This document shows, one piece after another, positions 47,265-55,414 of a stretch of DNA of 64,000 bases. A program made the translations under genes and the position numbers. Location of the stretch: assembly GCA_017475035.1 (NCBI GenBank), contig JAFVGK010000200.1, positions 1 through 64,000 on the forward strand, given 5' to 3'. Numbering within the stretch: the stretch's first letter is position 1; each line of letters opens with the position of its first letter. The notes under the pieces were generated by a model. That model worked only from the letters and a program-made list of their open reading frames with translations, did not search any database and was not told the origin of the DNA. The stretch comes from Blautia sp. (lineage in GTDB: Bacteria > Bacillota > Clostridia > Lachnospirales > Lachnospiraceae).

Positions 47265-48602
47265 TTACATCAGCTCCATCTCAAGATATTCCTGAGCCTC
47301 AGCCAGAGCCTCGTCTACATCCATGCCATCCTCAAAGACCTCATTCAGGGTGGTGGTGCACATGTAGTCATTCAGGGTCGGGGATACGCTGGTGGTATAA
47401 ATCGTGCCAATCGCATCATTGTTTGCCAGCTCCTGCAGAACTTCATACGGTTTTACACGGAAGAAGGTGTTGTACATATTGGACTCGTCAAATGCGAAGT
47501 CCTCATCAAACCAGAGGGCAGCGTTGCAGACGTCAAATCCGAGAACACTCCAGATGTAAGACTCACCCTCCTCGGAAAGCTTCGCCCATGCAAGGAACTC
47601 AGCTGCAAGATCCGGATTCTGGCACTGCTCCGTAACAACCGTACCGGTACCGCCGATACCTACAGAGTTCTTCTGGCCTTCTTCGAAGACCGGGATCGTG
47701 GTGATGTCATATTTGCCTTCCATTTCCGGCATATAGTTGGTGAAACGGCTCATGTACCACATTGCTTTCGGGAAGGAAGCGATCTTGCCTTCGGAAACGT
47801 TCTTGAAGCCTGCTTCAAGGTCTACATGACCGTCGGTAGAGATCATGGCGATGCCTTCATCCAGCCATTCTTTCTGCATGGTCATCATTTTCTTTACGGA
47901 ATCAAGCTCTACATTCACTTCGCCGTCCGGGCCGCCGGTCCAGTCCTCGCCGTACTCAGCCATGGCAATCCACATCCAGTCAACGCCGCCGGTATCAACA
48001 GAGGTAAGGTAAACCTCGCCGTTGGAAGCTTCTTTCAGCTGTCTGCCGAGCTCGGTATAGTCATCCCATGTCTTTACGGACTTGTAATCCAGGCCGTACT
48101 CTTCAAAGATCTCTGCATTCCAGTACATAACGGAAGCGCCTACATGAGTCGGAACACCGATCCTGGTGCCGTCTGCCTTGGAGTAAACATCCAGACGGGA
48201 CTGCACAACATCTGCCTCATAAGGAGCAAGGGCGTCATTCAGCGGATACAGCGGACAATCTGCGCCGGTGTAGTTCGGGAACTGGCCGATCTCAACGTCG
48301 CACATATCCGGTGCGCCGCTGCCTGCCTGCAGGGACATCATCAGCTTGTTATGCATATCGGAATATGGATAAGTGCTGAAGGTTACGTTCAGCTGTCTGT
48401 CAGGATTCTGCTCGTTCCAGAGCTCAACCATCTTTCCATAGAACTCATTGTGTGCGTCTACGAAAGACCATACTTCAAAATGGGTGCCGTCCTCAGGACC
48501 TACCGTGGTAACTGCGGATGCTTCACCTTCTTCTGCGAATGCGGTAAAGGGCATCGCTGCAACCATCGTCACTGCCATTGCGATCGCGAGCAACTTCTTC
48601 AT
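47265..48602 (-). CDS. Extracellular sugar-binding protein of an ABC transporter
   Basis: The 445-residue family-1 solute-binding protein has a signal peptide (1 to about 23, MKKLLAIAMAVTMVAAMPFT then AFA). The mature part has the typical FEVWSFVDAHNEFYGKMVEL start and a WYMSRF-type hinge region. The signal lacks the lipobox Cys usual in Gram-positive binding proteins, so how it stays at the cell is unclear. GGAGG precedes the ATG. It has its own strong promoter (48689-48717) and a terminator downstream that sets it apart from the permeases. Confidence 0.93.
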   Translation of the reverse strand: MKKLLAIAMAVTMVAAMPFTAFAEEGEASAVTTVGPEDGTHFEVWSFVDAHNEFYGKMVELWNEQNPDRQLNVTFSTYPYSDMHNKLMMSLQAGSGAPDMCDVEIGQFPNYTGADCPLYPLNDALAPYEADVVQSRLDVYSKADGTRIGVPTHVGASVMYWNAEIFEEYGLDYKSVKTWDDYTELGRQLKEASNGEVYLTSVDTGGVDWMWIAMAEYGEDWTGGPDGEVNVELDSVKKMMTMQKEWLDEGIAMISTDGHVDLEAGFKNVSEGKIASFPKAMWYMSRFTNYMPEMEGKYDITTIPVFEEGQKNSVGIGGTGTVVTEQCQNPDLAAEFLAWAKLSEEGESYIWSVLGFDVCNAALWFDEDFAFDESNMYNTFFRVKPYEVLQELANNDAIGTIYTTSVSPTLNDYMCTTTLNEVFEDGMDVDEALAEAQEYLEMELM

Positions 48603-48688
48603 AAGATTTCCTCCTTGTGTTGTATGAAGTGTTTCCTTTTCACCTATGCCGGCTGCGTCTTAGCTGCCGGTCGTTTCTTGATGAGCTT

Positions 48689-48717
48689 ACTATATACGTT
48701 CTTCAGGTGAATGTCAA
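48689..48717 (-). promoter_or_regulatory. Strong promoter of the sugar-binding protein gene
   Basis: On the minus strand, -35 TTGACA (48712-48717), a 17-base spacer and -10 TATAGT (48689-48694) lie about 90 bases before the start codon. Confidence 0.88.
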
Positions 48718-48729
48718 TAGTTTTTTCTA

Positions 48730-48850
48730 AAGTATTTTAGCTTTTTCTATATCATTATCTTAGATTTTCTGTTTTGCACAGTTTTTGGCTTTCATTTTTG
48801 TGCACTATTTCTATTTCAATTTTATTACTTTAGGATTATCTAAAATACTT
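48730..48850. promoter_or_regulatory. Paired inverted motif AAGTATTTTAG in the divergent control region
   Basis: AAGTATTTTAG at 48730-48740, just upstream of the sugar-binding protein -35, is matched by CTAAAATACTT at 48840-48850. The second copy lies 25-35 bases before a plus-strand TATACT (48875-48880) on the side of the ArsR-like gene. The two arms probably bind the same dimeric regulator. Confidence 0.6.
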
Positions 48851-49009
48851 CTTTCCTTTTTAAATGATATATGTTATACTCTATCCATAATTTGAGGCAT
48901 AGGCTGAAAGAAGTTCTTTCTATCGACGTTCTTTCTGTCGCATGACTGCGGCGACAGATGACCGCCGGCAGAGGGAAACATATCATAGATCCTGTATCCT
49001 GCATGTTCA

Positions 49010-49312
49010 GGAGCTGTGCAAAACAGCCTGTACAGATGGTGCGGGATAAATTCGTCCAGGCAAGGCGGCGGAAGGAGCCTCAGCGGGCTGCAGCGGCTGA
49101 CAGCAGCGCAGCCCGGGCAGATTCAGACGCGCCGGATGTAAAGGTTATTTAGGCACAGATCCTTAGGATCGCCCCGTAAATAAAGGGAATATCTTTCGCG
49201 TCTAAATCGTCGTCTGCTGCGTTGTCGTCAGTCGTCGATGCCCGCATCGACTCCATCCTCCGCCTTGCATACGGCGATTTATCCTGCGAAATCCTGTTCC
49301 ATTTATTTACGT
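49010..49312. repeat. Long foldback (palindromic) element in the leader of the ArsR-like gene
   Basis: Left arm 49060-49152 (starts GCAAGGCGG, ends GGTTATTTAG) is the imperfect inverse of right arm 49174-49268 (starts CCCCGTAAATAAA, ends CCGCCTTGC), with a 21-base centre holding GATCCTTAGGATC. A third, shorter inverted piece runs to about 49312. The left arm and its flank (49010-49152) are repeated at 53466-53590. Confidence 0.8.
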
Positions 49313-49344
49313 TGCAGTCCTTAGTTGGAAGGAGCCTGAAAATT

Positions 49345-50256
49345 ATGCGTTATATTAAGGATTTTCAGGAGGAGCTGGAGCTCTTCCGCGCACTCGGCTC
49401 ACCCGTACGTATACAAATCATACAGCTGCTGATCCAAAACGGACGAATGAGCATGAATGACTTAGCCCAGGCGCTGAACCTTACCGCGGGGGCGATCACA
49501 TCCCATGTGAAAAAGCTGGAGGCCTGTGACCTATTGCGGATCAACGCAGATGAAGCCGGACACGGAAATCTGAAAATCTGTGAACCGCACCCGGAAAAAA
49601 TCCTATTTGTACTTTCCACAGCCGGAAAGAGAGAAAATGAATTCCGCTCCCATGTCAGGGTCGGAAGATATTCCGCCTGCCGGATCTATCCGACCTGCGG
49701 ACTTTCCACCGCAGCCGGCCTGATCGGAGACGTGGACGACCCTCGGTATTTCACTTCGAACAAGAGGTTTCACGCGGATATCCTCTGGTTCACGAAAGGA
49801 TATGTGGAGTATATGATTCCCTGTGTGATTCCGGGCGACGCAAAAATAGACCGGCTCTCCATGTCCGCAGAGCTAAGCTCCGAAGCGCCCGGCAGCAATC
49901 CGAACTGGCCGTCCGACATTCATTTTTATGTCAACGAGAAGCTTGTCGGTGTTTGGACCAGCCCCGGAGATTACGCGGATGTCCCGGGAATTTTTACCCC
50001 GGATTGGTGGTATTCCAGCTGGAATCAATATGGGCTTCTGAAAACGTTAAATATCAGACATAACGGAACCTTTATCGATGATGAGAAACTGTCGGATACG
50101 ACCATCGATGAGCTGGATCTGCACGCGGATACCCCCATGTACCTGCGTCTGGCCGTGCCCGACAATGCCAGGCATGTGGGAGGGCTGACGATTTTCGGAC
50201 GGGACTTTGGAAATTATAATCAGGATATTGAGTTTCGCATCAGGTACAGTTTATAA
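49345..50256 (+). CDS. ArsR-type HTH regulator with large C-terminal sensory domain
   Basis: The 303-residue protein has an N-terminal winged helix (about 10-75, LFRALGSPVRIQIIQLLIQN and AQALNLTAGAITSHVKKLE). About 210 further residues follow, with IHFYVNEKLVGVW, GIFTPDWWYSSWNQYG and GGLTIFGRDFGNYNQDIEFR. The second part is beta-rich and aromatic and may bind sugar. It is paralogous to the gene at 51894-52817. It is divergent from the sugar-binding protein gene and separated by the paired AAGTATTTTAG sites, so it is the likely regulator of the uptake operon. I chose ATG at 49345 with GGAAGGAG. The long foldback element fills its leader. Confidence 0.85.
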   Translation: MRYIKDFQEELELFRALGSPVRIQIIQLLIQNGRMSMNDLAQALNLTAGAITSHVKKLEACDLLRINADEAGHGNLKICEPHPEKILFVLSTAGKRENEFRSHVRVGRYSACRIYPTCGLSTAAGLIGDVDDPRYFTSNKRFHADILWFTKGYVEYMIPCVIPGDAKIDRLSMSAELSSEAPGSNPNWPSDIHFYVNEKLVGVWTSPGDYADVPGIFTPDWWYSSWNQYGLLKTLNIRHNGTFIDDEKLSDTTIDELDLHADTPMYLRLAVPDNARHVGGLTIFGRDFGNYNQDIEFRIRYSL

Positions 50257-50321
50257 AAGCATGAAGAAGATCTTTTCCTTTCTTTTTCTTTCATGTACCA
50301 GGCCTGAGGTTTATACGATAT

Positions 50322-50422
50322 GGTATACGCACGAAGTTACTGCGGAATCATGCCGCTTACAGCGGCGTAAATCCGGCGCAGTAAACGAATTAAAACGCAA
50401 GCATTTTATCCGTTTACTATTA
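50322..50422 (-). repeat. Two-hairpin dispersed repeat, copy C (inverted)
   Basis: Minus-strand reading: GTAAACGGATAAAATGC, GCGTTTTAATTCGTTTAC, then GATTTACGCCGCTGTAAGCG and TTCCGCAGTAAC. It sits between the convergent regulator and intracellular GH43 genes. Confidence 0.75.
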
Positions 50423-50505
50423 CCTGACGCTCGGCTTCCAGGCTTGCACCGGCTCCCGGATTGATGTCAAATCCGCAGCAAGCTGCATCGGTATCTGCGA
50501 ACAGA

Positions 50506-50552
50506 AAAAGGTCATGCAAAATGAACATTCTCATTTTGCATGACCTTTTTTC
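50506..50552. terminator. Bidirectional terminator between regulator and GH43 genes
   Basis: AAAAGGTCATGCAAAATGA (50506-50524) pairs with TCATTTTGCATGACCTTTT (50531-50549), with T-rich flanks on both strands. Confidence 0.9.
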
Positions 50553-50572
50553 GTCTGAATCATTATATGTTT

Positions 50573-51520
50573 TTAATATGAAAAAACCGGGTTCCCTTCT
50601 GCGTCCCATCTGATCTTCATCAACATCGCATGGCGGTTGGGATTGTACAGCGGATCTCCTATGATCTCCGTCTCGGTACGGGCATGGTAAACCATGATAT
50701 CCTGCCCCTGTTCGTCTACGGTAAAGCAGTTATGACCCGGTCCGTAGATTTTTCTGGAAGCATCGGAGCAGAGTACCGGCAGGCGGCTCTTCTTCCAGAC
50801 TTCCGGATCTAACAGGTCCGCGTCTTCATCTGCGCAAAGAAGGCCGACACAATAGTCCACGCCTGTTTCGCTGGCGGAATAGGTCAGGAAAATCCTGCCA
50901 TTCCGGATGATGGCAAAGGGTCCTTCGTTCACCCAGAAGCCTACTCTTTCCCAGTCATAGCACGGGGTCGTCAGCAGAACCTGTGCCGTTGTCAGTTTCC
51001 AGGGCGTCTCCATCCTGGCGATGTAAAGATTCGAAATCTTTTTTCCCACGCTCACTTTTTCCGCCCAGACATAATATCTTTTTCCCTTGCAGGTGAATAC
51101 GGTCCCGTCCAACGAAAAGTCTGTGAACGAGAAGGCATCGTCATCCGCGGCCTGCATCTGTCCTTTTTCCACCCAGGTACCTGTCAGCGGATCTGCATCC
51201 GCGCATTCCAGGACATAAGGGCGAAGTGCCCAGATATCATCCTTATCGCTTCCCGCGAAATACACATACCACTTTCCATCGAGATAATGAAGCTCCGGCG
51301 CCCAAATATGAAAGCTCATGATCCCGCTTTCATGTTTGTTCCAGATCCTGACCTCCTCTGCCCCGGCAAGACCGGCAAGCGTATCGGCACGACGCAGGGC
51401 GATACCGTCATACTCCGGCAAAGAAGCGGTGAAATAATATTTTCCATCTGTGTGACGGTATACGTAGGGATCGGCTCGCTGCAAAATCCACGGTTCATTG
51501 TATCTGACTTCCTGATCCAT
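50573..51520 (-). CDS. Intracellular GH43 family arabinosidase/xylosidase-type hydrolase
   Basis: The 315-residue single-domain GH43 lacks a signal peptide. The propeller has the general base in WILQRADPYVYRHTDGKYYF (Asp near 17), SFHIWAPELHYLDGKWYVYF near 70-90, and the acid Glu in GFWVNEGPFAIIRNG near 200. It would act on short oligosaccharides after import, along with the GH51 enzyme. The ATG at 51520 is preceded by GGAAACGGAAAG. A 200-bp dispersed repeat starts 33 bases upstream. Confidence 0.9.
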   Translation of the reverse strand: MDQEVRYNEPWILQRADPYVYRHTDGKYYFTASLPEYDGIALRRADTLAGLAGAEEVRIWNKHESGIMSFHIWAPELHYLDGKWYVYFAGSDKDDIWALRPYVLECADADPLTGTWVEKGQMQAADDDAFSFTDFSLDGTVFTCKGKRYYVWAEKVSVGKKISNLYIARMETPWKLTTAQVLLTTPCYDWERVGFWVNEGPFAIIRNGRIFLTYSASETGVDYCVGLLCADEDADLLDPEVWKKSRLPVLCSDASRKIYGPGHNCFTVDEQGQDIMVYHARTETEIIGDPLYNPNRHAMLMKIRWDAEGNPVFSY

Positions 51521-51552
51521 TGCTTTCCGTTTCCTTTCTATTTCCTTTCTAT

Positions 51553-51752
51553 TCTACGATTGCATCGGCAAAAGCCTGATTCTACGGATCGCTTCGCAGC
51601 AGGCTGCTCTCACGTCTCGTCTCCAGGGTCTCGCCTTCCGGCCCGGTCGTTTTTAAACGGTGCCCACCGGGCACCAGAAACGGTTGTTGCTTAACGCATC
51701 CAAAAGGACGCCTTCGGTATGCCACCGGCATGCAGCAGCCTACAGCCTCTCA
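51553..51752 (+). repeat. Roughly 200-bp dispersed repeat, copy 1
   Basis: Runs from GATTGCATCGGCAAAAGCCT to CATGCAGCAGCCTACAGCC. It contains GGTGCCCACCGGGCACC and other small stems. The second copy at 56693-56888 is in the same orientation; a partial inverted copy is at 38046-38117. Confidence 0.85.
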
Positions 51753-51893
51753 GCATTCCCGATGCATCCCGGCGACTGTCTTCGCGCTGCTGCTATAGTG
51801 GTCTCGTATCCAACCTGACCTGCTCTATACGGATGTCAGCAACAAAGTTCCTATAAATCTGATTGAGACGGTTCCCGATAATGGCAAGAATCT
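51753..51893. other. Intergenic sequence, nothing recognised
   Basis: No gene or clear signal is seen between the end of the 200-bp repeat and the end of the second ArsR-like gene. Confidence 0.5.
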
Positions 51894-52817
51894 TTAAGGA
51901 CTCATCTGTGCTGCCGGTGAATAGTGTATCCTCACATGAATATCCTGCTTATAGTTTCCAAAGCCGCTCCCATATAAAGCCAGCCCGCCGGTATGTCCGT
52001 CTTTGGGTCTGGATTCAAACCGGAGTGTCATCTCCTCCTGATTCAGATCAGGAATCGTCTCCGTAATCTTTACGCCGTCCAGAAACGCGCCCCGTTCATT
52101 GACCACCAGCATCTTCAGGTACCCATGCTGGCGCAGCGGTCCGTTCCACCAGGCAGGGGTATAAATCCCCCTGCTGTGTTTTACGGAAGGCAGGCTCCGC
52201 CATTCTCCCAGAAGGCTTCCGTTCAGGTAAAAAGCAATATCCGCATTCGGATCCTCTTCCATCCCGTAATCCGCATCCGAGACCTCAAAACTGATTGTCA
52301 TCTGCATGATCCGGTTCCCTTCCGGGAGAAGATTCGGGATCCGGTATTCCATATATCCGTCATGCAGCCAGACCAGCTCCGCATCCAGATGCTCAGGATA
52401 GGAAAAGCACCGGGCATCATCCACGGGTCCGATCAGATTCTCAGGGCCTGCCATCCCACACCCGGGCTTTGCGGAATATTGGCTGTAATGCCCCACCCGG
52501 ATGGAGGTTTCATAAGCCATAAAATTCCGCACCTCCTGCGCCGGATAAAGATTCAATAAGATCTCATCCACCGCCAGGGAACAGATCTTCTGGATTCCGT
52601 GTCCGGTATGAGCGGTTTTCACCTGTATGATCCCGCATTCTTCCAGCTTTTTGATATGCGCCGTGATGGCTCCGTTCGTCACCTCCAACGTCTGGGCCAG
52701 ATCATTCAGGTTCATATCGCCGTTTTGCGAGAGAAGCTGCACGATCCGCATCCGCACTTCGGAGCCAAGAGCTTTAAAAATTTCCAGGCCTTCGTCAAGG
52801 CCGTTGATCTGAAGCAT
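51894..52817 (-). CDS. ArsR-type HTH regulator with large C-terminal domain, paralog
   Basis: The 307-residue protein has the same architecture as the one at 49345-50256. The winged helix is IFKALGSEVRMRIVQLLSQN with AQTLEVTNGAITAHIKKLE. The second domain has IAFYLNGSLLGEWRSL, GIYTPAWWNGPLRQHGYLKM and GGLALYGSGFGNYKQDIHVR. ATG at 52817 is preceded by AAAGGAAAG, and GGAGGAGG lies further up inside a repeated leader. A strong palindrome at 52983-53008 lies upstream. It may control the intracellular GH43 gene or the uptake genes; the distinct operator suggests a different inducer from its paralog. Confidence 0.85.
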   Translation of the reverse strand: MLQINGLDEGLEIFKALGSEVRMRIVQLLSQNGDMNLNDLAQTLEVTNGAITAHIKKLEECGIIQVKTAHTGHGIQKICSLAVDEILLNLYPAQEVRNFMAYETSIRVGHYSQYSAKPGCGMAGPENLIGPVDDARCFSYPEHLDAELVWLHDGYMEYRIPNLLPEGNRIMQMTISFEVSDADYGMEEDPNADIAFYLNGSLLGEWRSLPSVKHSRGIYTPAWWNGPLRQHGYLKMLVVNERGAFLDGVKITETIPDLNQEEMTLRFESRPKDGHTGGLALYGSGFGNYKQDIHVRIHYSPAAQMSP

Positions 52818-52830
52818 CTTTCCTTTACTT

Positions 52831-52924
52831 CCTCCTCCCAAAACGAAGTTTCATACGTTGATTCAATGTTGATTCAATGTCTTCGGATGACTACTTTCTG
52901 CAACGGCAGCCGAGCCCGCCGAAG
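52831..52924 (-). repeat. Shared leader element with Shine-Dalgarno, copy 1
   Basis: Minus-strand reading: TTGATTCAACGTATGAAACT, TCGTTTTGGGAGGAGG. Homology with the copy at 56084-56165 continues upstream through GTCTTCGGATG and CGGCAGCCGA. Here it lies 14 bases upstream of the ArsR-like gene. Confidence 0.75.
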
Positions 52925-52982
52925 ACAATATCAATTCTCCAATACCATTCTGCTATGAATCATTAAGATTTCTCAATTAGGG

Positions 52983-53008
52983 AACTGTAAAATAAATTAT
53001 TTACAGTT
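52983..53008. promoter_or_regulatory. Palindromic operator-like site
   Basis: AACTGTAAA-N8-TTTACAGTT is a perfect inverted repeat with an AT-rich centre, about 165 bases upstream of the ArsR-like gene start. Two TTGCAAATGG direct repeats lie next to it (53034-53052). Confidence 0.6.
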
Positions 53009-53052
53009 TCAAAGAATCGAATCCTATATGATTGCAAATGGTTTGCAAATGG

Positions 53053-53465
53053 ACATAAATCCGGTAAATTATCAGTACGCATATTTATGGCTCGATCCGT
53101 TCTTCATTAGATAACGCTCACAGTATATCATCAAAAACAGCTCCTGTCACCTATGAACATTTGCAAATCCATAGTTCGTTGCGGCATAGATCAGTCGCCG
53201 CTCAAGCCTATAGCCGGATATAGCAGTCAGACGACAGCAGCGAAACTCTAACGAAAAAGAGCGGTGTCCTGGCGCTGCCTTATTGTCAGATGCCGAGTCC
53301 GTGCAGAATGAAGCTGATATCTGATTTATACTCCCGAATCAAAGCAGCCGGACGAAAATATCAGAACAGATCCTTGAGGAATTATTGCACAAATCTTCAA
53401 TATATGGTAATATTCACCTGTATCTTCAATTACCGAAAGCCCTGTTTATGACACAATTTATGTCT
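53053..53465. other. Intergenic sequence, nothing recognised
   Basis: No convincing gene was found. Open frames here have no Shine-Dalgarno and run into the repeat at 53466. Confidence 0.5.
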
Positions 53466-53612
53466 GATAAGGAGCTGTGCAAAAAAACCTGTTCATATGG
53501 TACAGGAAAAATTCGTCCAGGCAAAGCGCCGATTGACAACAACGCAGCCTGGGCAGATTTAAACGCGCCAGATGAAAAGGTTATTTGGCAGTTAATTGCG
53601 TTCATGAATATA
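53466..53612 (+). repeat. Half of the foldback element, joined to a GAACGC-type repeat end
   Basis: GGAGCTGTGCAAAA, TTCGTCCAGGCAAAGCG, CGCAGCCTGGGCAGATTTAA, CGCGCCAGATGAAAAGGTTA match 49010-49152, with about 20 bases missing in the middle. It is followed directly by GGCAGTTAATTGCGTTCATG, the right end of the short repeat at 39119 and 55360. Confidence 0.75.
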
Positions 53613-53758
53613 ACGAAACAATTTAAAATATATCTTGTTCAGTTAAGGTCCTCACTCTGTGATCCTTTTATGAAGGTCTTATCGGGTTTCAGGAGACATA
53701 TTTTGCCCACGGCTGCGTTTTTTGCAGTCGTGGCTACAAAATAGTTATCTGTGACCAT

Positions 53759-53795
53759 TGAGTCAACATACAAAACTTCGTTTCGGAAGGAGGTA
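53759..53795 (+). repeat. Shared leader element with Shine-Dalgarno, copy 2
   Basis: AGTCAACATACAAAACTTCG, TTTCGGAAGGAGG. The GGAGG serves as ribosome-binding site of the permease gene that starts at 53799. Confidence 0.75.
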
Positions 53796-53798
53796 TAT

Positions 53799-55004
53799 AT
53801 GGAAAATCAATTCTGGAAGCAGAGCAAATGGCAGCTGCTGTTCTTTGCTATCATCGTGGCGCTTACCTGTCTGATCGCGCTTGCTTTTTTCCGGACGGGT
53901 ATTTTTGTAAAAGGCTTTCATATGCTGCTGTCTATTCTGACGCCCTTTGTGTACGGGTTCGTGATCGCTTATCTGCTGCGCCCTGTATGCCGGTGGCTGG
54001 AATCCATCGCTTACAAAGTGGTCAAAAATCCTTCTGCCAAAACAAGCGGCAGAGTACGCCTGATCTGTGTCCTCCTCTCTCTGGTTTTCTTACTCCTGCT
54101 GATTGTATGGCTGATCCTGGCCGTGCTTCCACAGCTGGTCGCCAGTATTTCGAAAATCGTCTCCCAGCTTCCCGGCGCTGTAGAGAAATTCCAGGCCTGG
54201 ATGGCTGGCATGGATACGGACGAAAACAGCCATGAAATTGTGCTCTATGTAAATGAGATCACCTCCACATTATACGAAAGGCTGGAAAATTTCCTCCAGA
54301 CTGATCTGCTTCCCACGATGCAGTCGGCCATCGGCAAAGTGACCAAGAGCTTTATGGGACTGGTGGATTTTCTGAAAAACTTCGGGCTTGGCTGTATCAT
54401 ATCCATCTATTTCATGAACAGCTGGGAAAAATTCGGGATGCAGGGAAAACTGCTGGTGTACAGCCTCTTTCCCCGTAAGGCGGCAGAATGGATCAGAAAT
54501 GAAATACATTTTGTCGATGATATGTTCAGTGGATTTATTATTGGAAAGATCATAGATTCCGCAATCATCGGCGTGATCTGCTTCATTTTCTGTTCAATCG
54601 TCCATATGCCTTATACTTTGCTGATCAGCCTCGTAATCGGCGTCACCAATATCATTCCCTTTTTCGGACCGTATCTTGGGGCGGTTCCCTCTGTGCTGCT
54701 GGTTTTGACAGAAAACCTGCCTAAGGCATTGATCCTGCTCGTTTTTATCATTGTGCTGCAGCAGGTTGACGGAAATGTCATCGGGCCTAAGATCCTGGGA
54801 GACAAGCTTGGGATCTCCAGCTTCTGGATTCTCTTTTCCATCCTGTTTTTCGGCGCCCTTTGGGGGCTTATCGGCATGCTGGCCGGCGCGCCGGTTTTCG
54901 CGGTGATCTACGATCTGATCCGGCGTGGAATATTCCGGGGATTGAAAAACAAAGACTGTCTGGAACTGAAAGAACAGTATATTGAGCAATATAAGAAAGA
55001 ATAG
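53799..55004 (+). CDS. AI-2E family transporter
   Basis: The 401-residue inner-membrane protein of the AI-2E/PerM family has about eight TM helices. The first two are at about 12-32 and 40-60, with a soluble insert between about 140 and 205. The C-terminal half has the family hallmark: VTNIIPFFGPYLGAVPSVLL followed by DGNVIGPKILGDKLGISSFW. Known members export autoinducer-2 or exchange sodium for protons; the substrate here cannot be told. The tail is charged (LKEQYIEQYKKE). GGAAGGAGG in a shared leader sets the start. Confidence 0.92.
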   Translation: MENQFWKQSKWQLLFFAIIVALTCLIALAFFRTGIFVKGFHMLLSILTPFVYGFVIAYLLRPVCRWLESIAYKVVKNPSAKTSGRVRLICVLLSLVFLLLLIVWLILAVLPQLVASISKIVSQLPGAVEKFQAWMAGMDTDENSHEIVLYVNEITSTLYERLENFLQTDLLPTMQSAIGKVTKSFMGLVDFLKNFGLGCIISIYFMNSWEKFGMQGKLLVYSLFPRKAAEWIRNEIHFVDDMFSGFIIGKIIDSAIIGVICFIFCSIVHMPYTLLISLVIGVTNIIPFFGPYLGAVPSVLLVLTENLPKALILLVFIIVLQQVDGNVIGPKILGDKLGISSFWILFSILFFGALWGLIGMLAGAPVFAVIYDLIRRGIFRGLKNKDCLELKEQYIEQYKKE

Positions 55005-55056
55005 GATAAAATCAGCGGCATAGTAAGACTCTTTCATCAAAAGAGCATGTATCGCC

Positions 55057-55131
55057 AAATGACCTGCGGATCATTTCCCGGCGTCATTGTCATTGACAAA
55101 GACAACAGGTAATGACTCGCAGGTCATTTTT
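55057..55131 (+). terminator. Terminator of the AI-2E transporter gene
   Basis: AAATGACCTGCG (55057-55068) pairs with CGCAGGTCATTTTT (55118-55131); the loop is 49 bases and contains smaller stems. Confidence 0.75.
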
Positions 55132-55359
55132 GATTTCCGGAAAACTGATGATTCCTTCCGGATTCTGCCCGAGCCTTATCGCAAGAAGAAGCAGTTCTTC
55201 TATCGCTTTGACGTTTTATGCCGGAGTGCTTAATATCCGGAATGGATATTTTAGTACTTCCGCATATACTGCGGCACTAAAGTGGAAAATTCCATCTCAT
55301 TGTTCCCGCAAGTTTATACTCGATATCGTAAATGTCTGACGTATAATTAACGTATAACG
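55132..55359. other. Intergenic sequence, nothing recognised
   Basis: A 75-codon plus-strand frame at 55112-55339 starts inside the terminator and has no ribosome-binding site, so it is not a gene. No other signal is evident. Confidence 0.5.
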
Positions 55360-55414
55360 AGTGAACACCTGGTGTGCTCAAAATGAAACGGCAGTCAATT
55401 GCGTTCATGAGTTA
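55360..55414 (+). repeat. GAACGC-type short dispersed repeat, copy 2
   Basis: AGTGAACACC, then AACGGCAGTCAATTGCGTTC with ATGAGT, ending at the stop codon of the HAD gene. It matches 39119-39170 at both ends. Confidence 0.6.

Noticed and set aside
47160-48710. 516-codon plus-strand frame
   Set aside because: Antisense of the sugar-binding protein and its promoter; no motifs or start signal.
48958-49152. 64-codon plus-strand frame
   Set aside because: It lies in the left arm of the foldback element, and the related segment at 53466 carries a deletion that does not respect codon structure.
53385-53744. 119-codon plus-strand frame before the AI-2E gene
   Set aside because: It reads through two dispersed repeat pieces and lacks a start signal.
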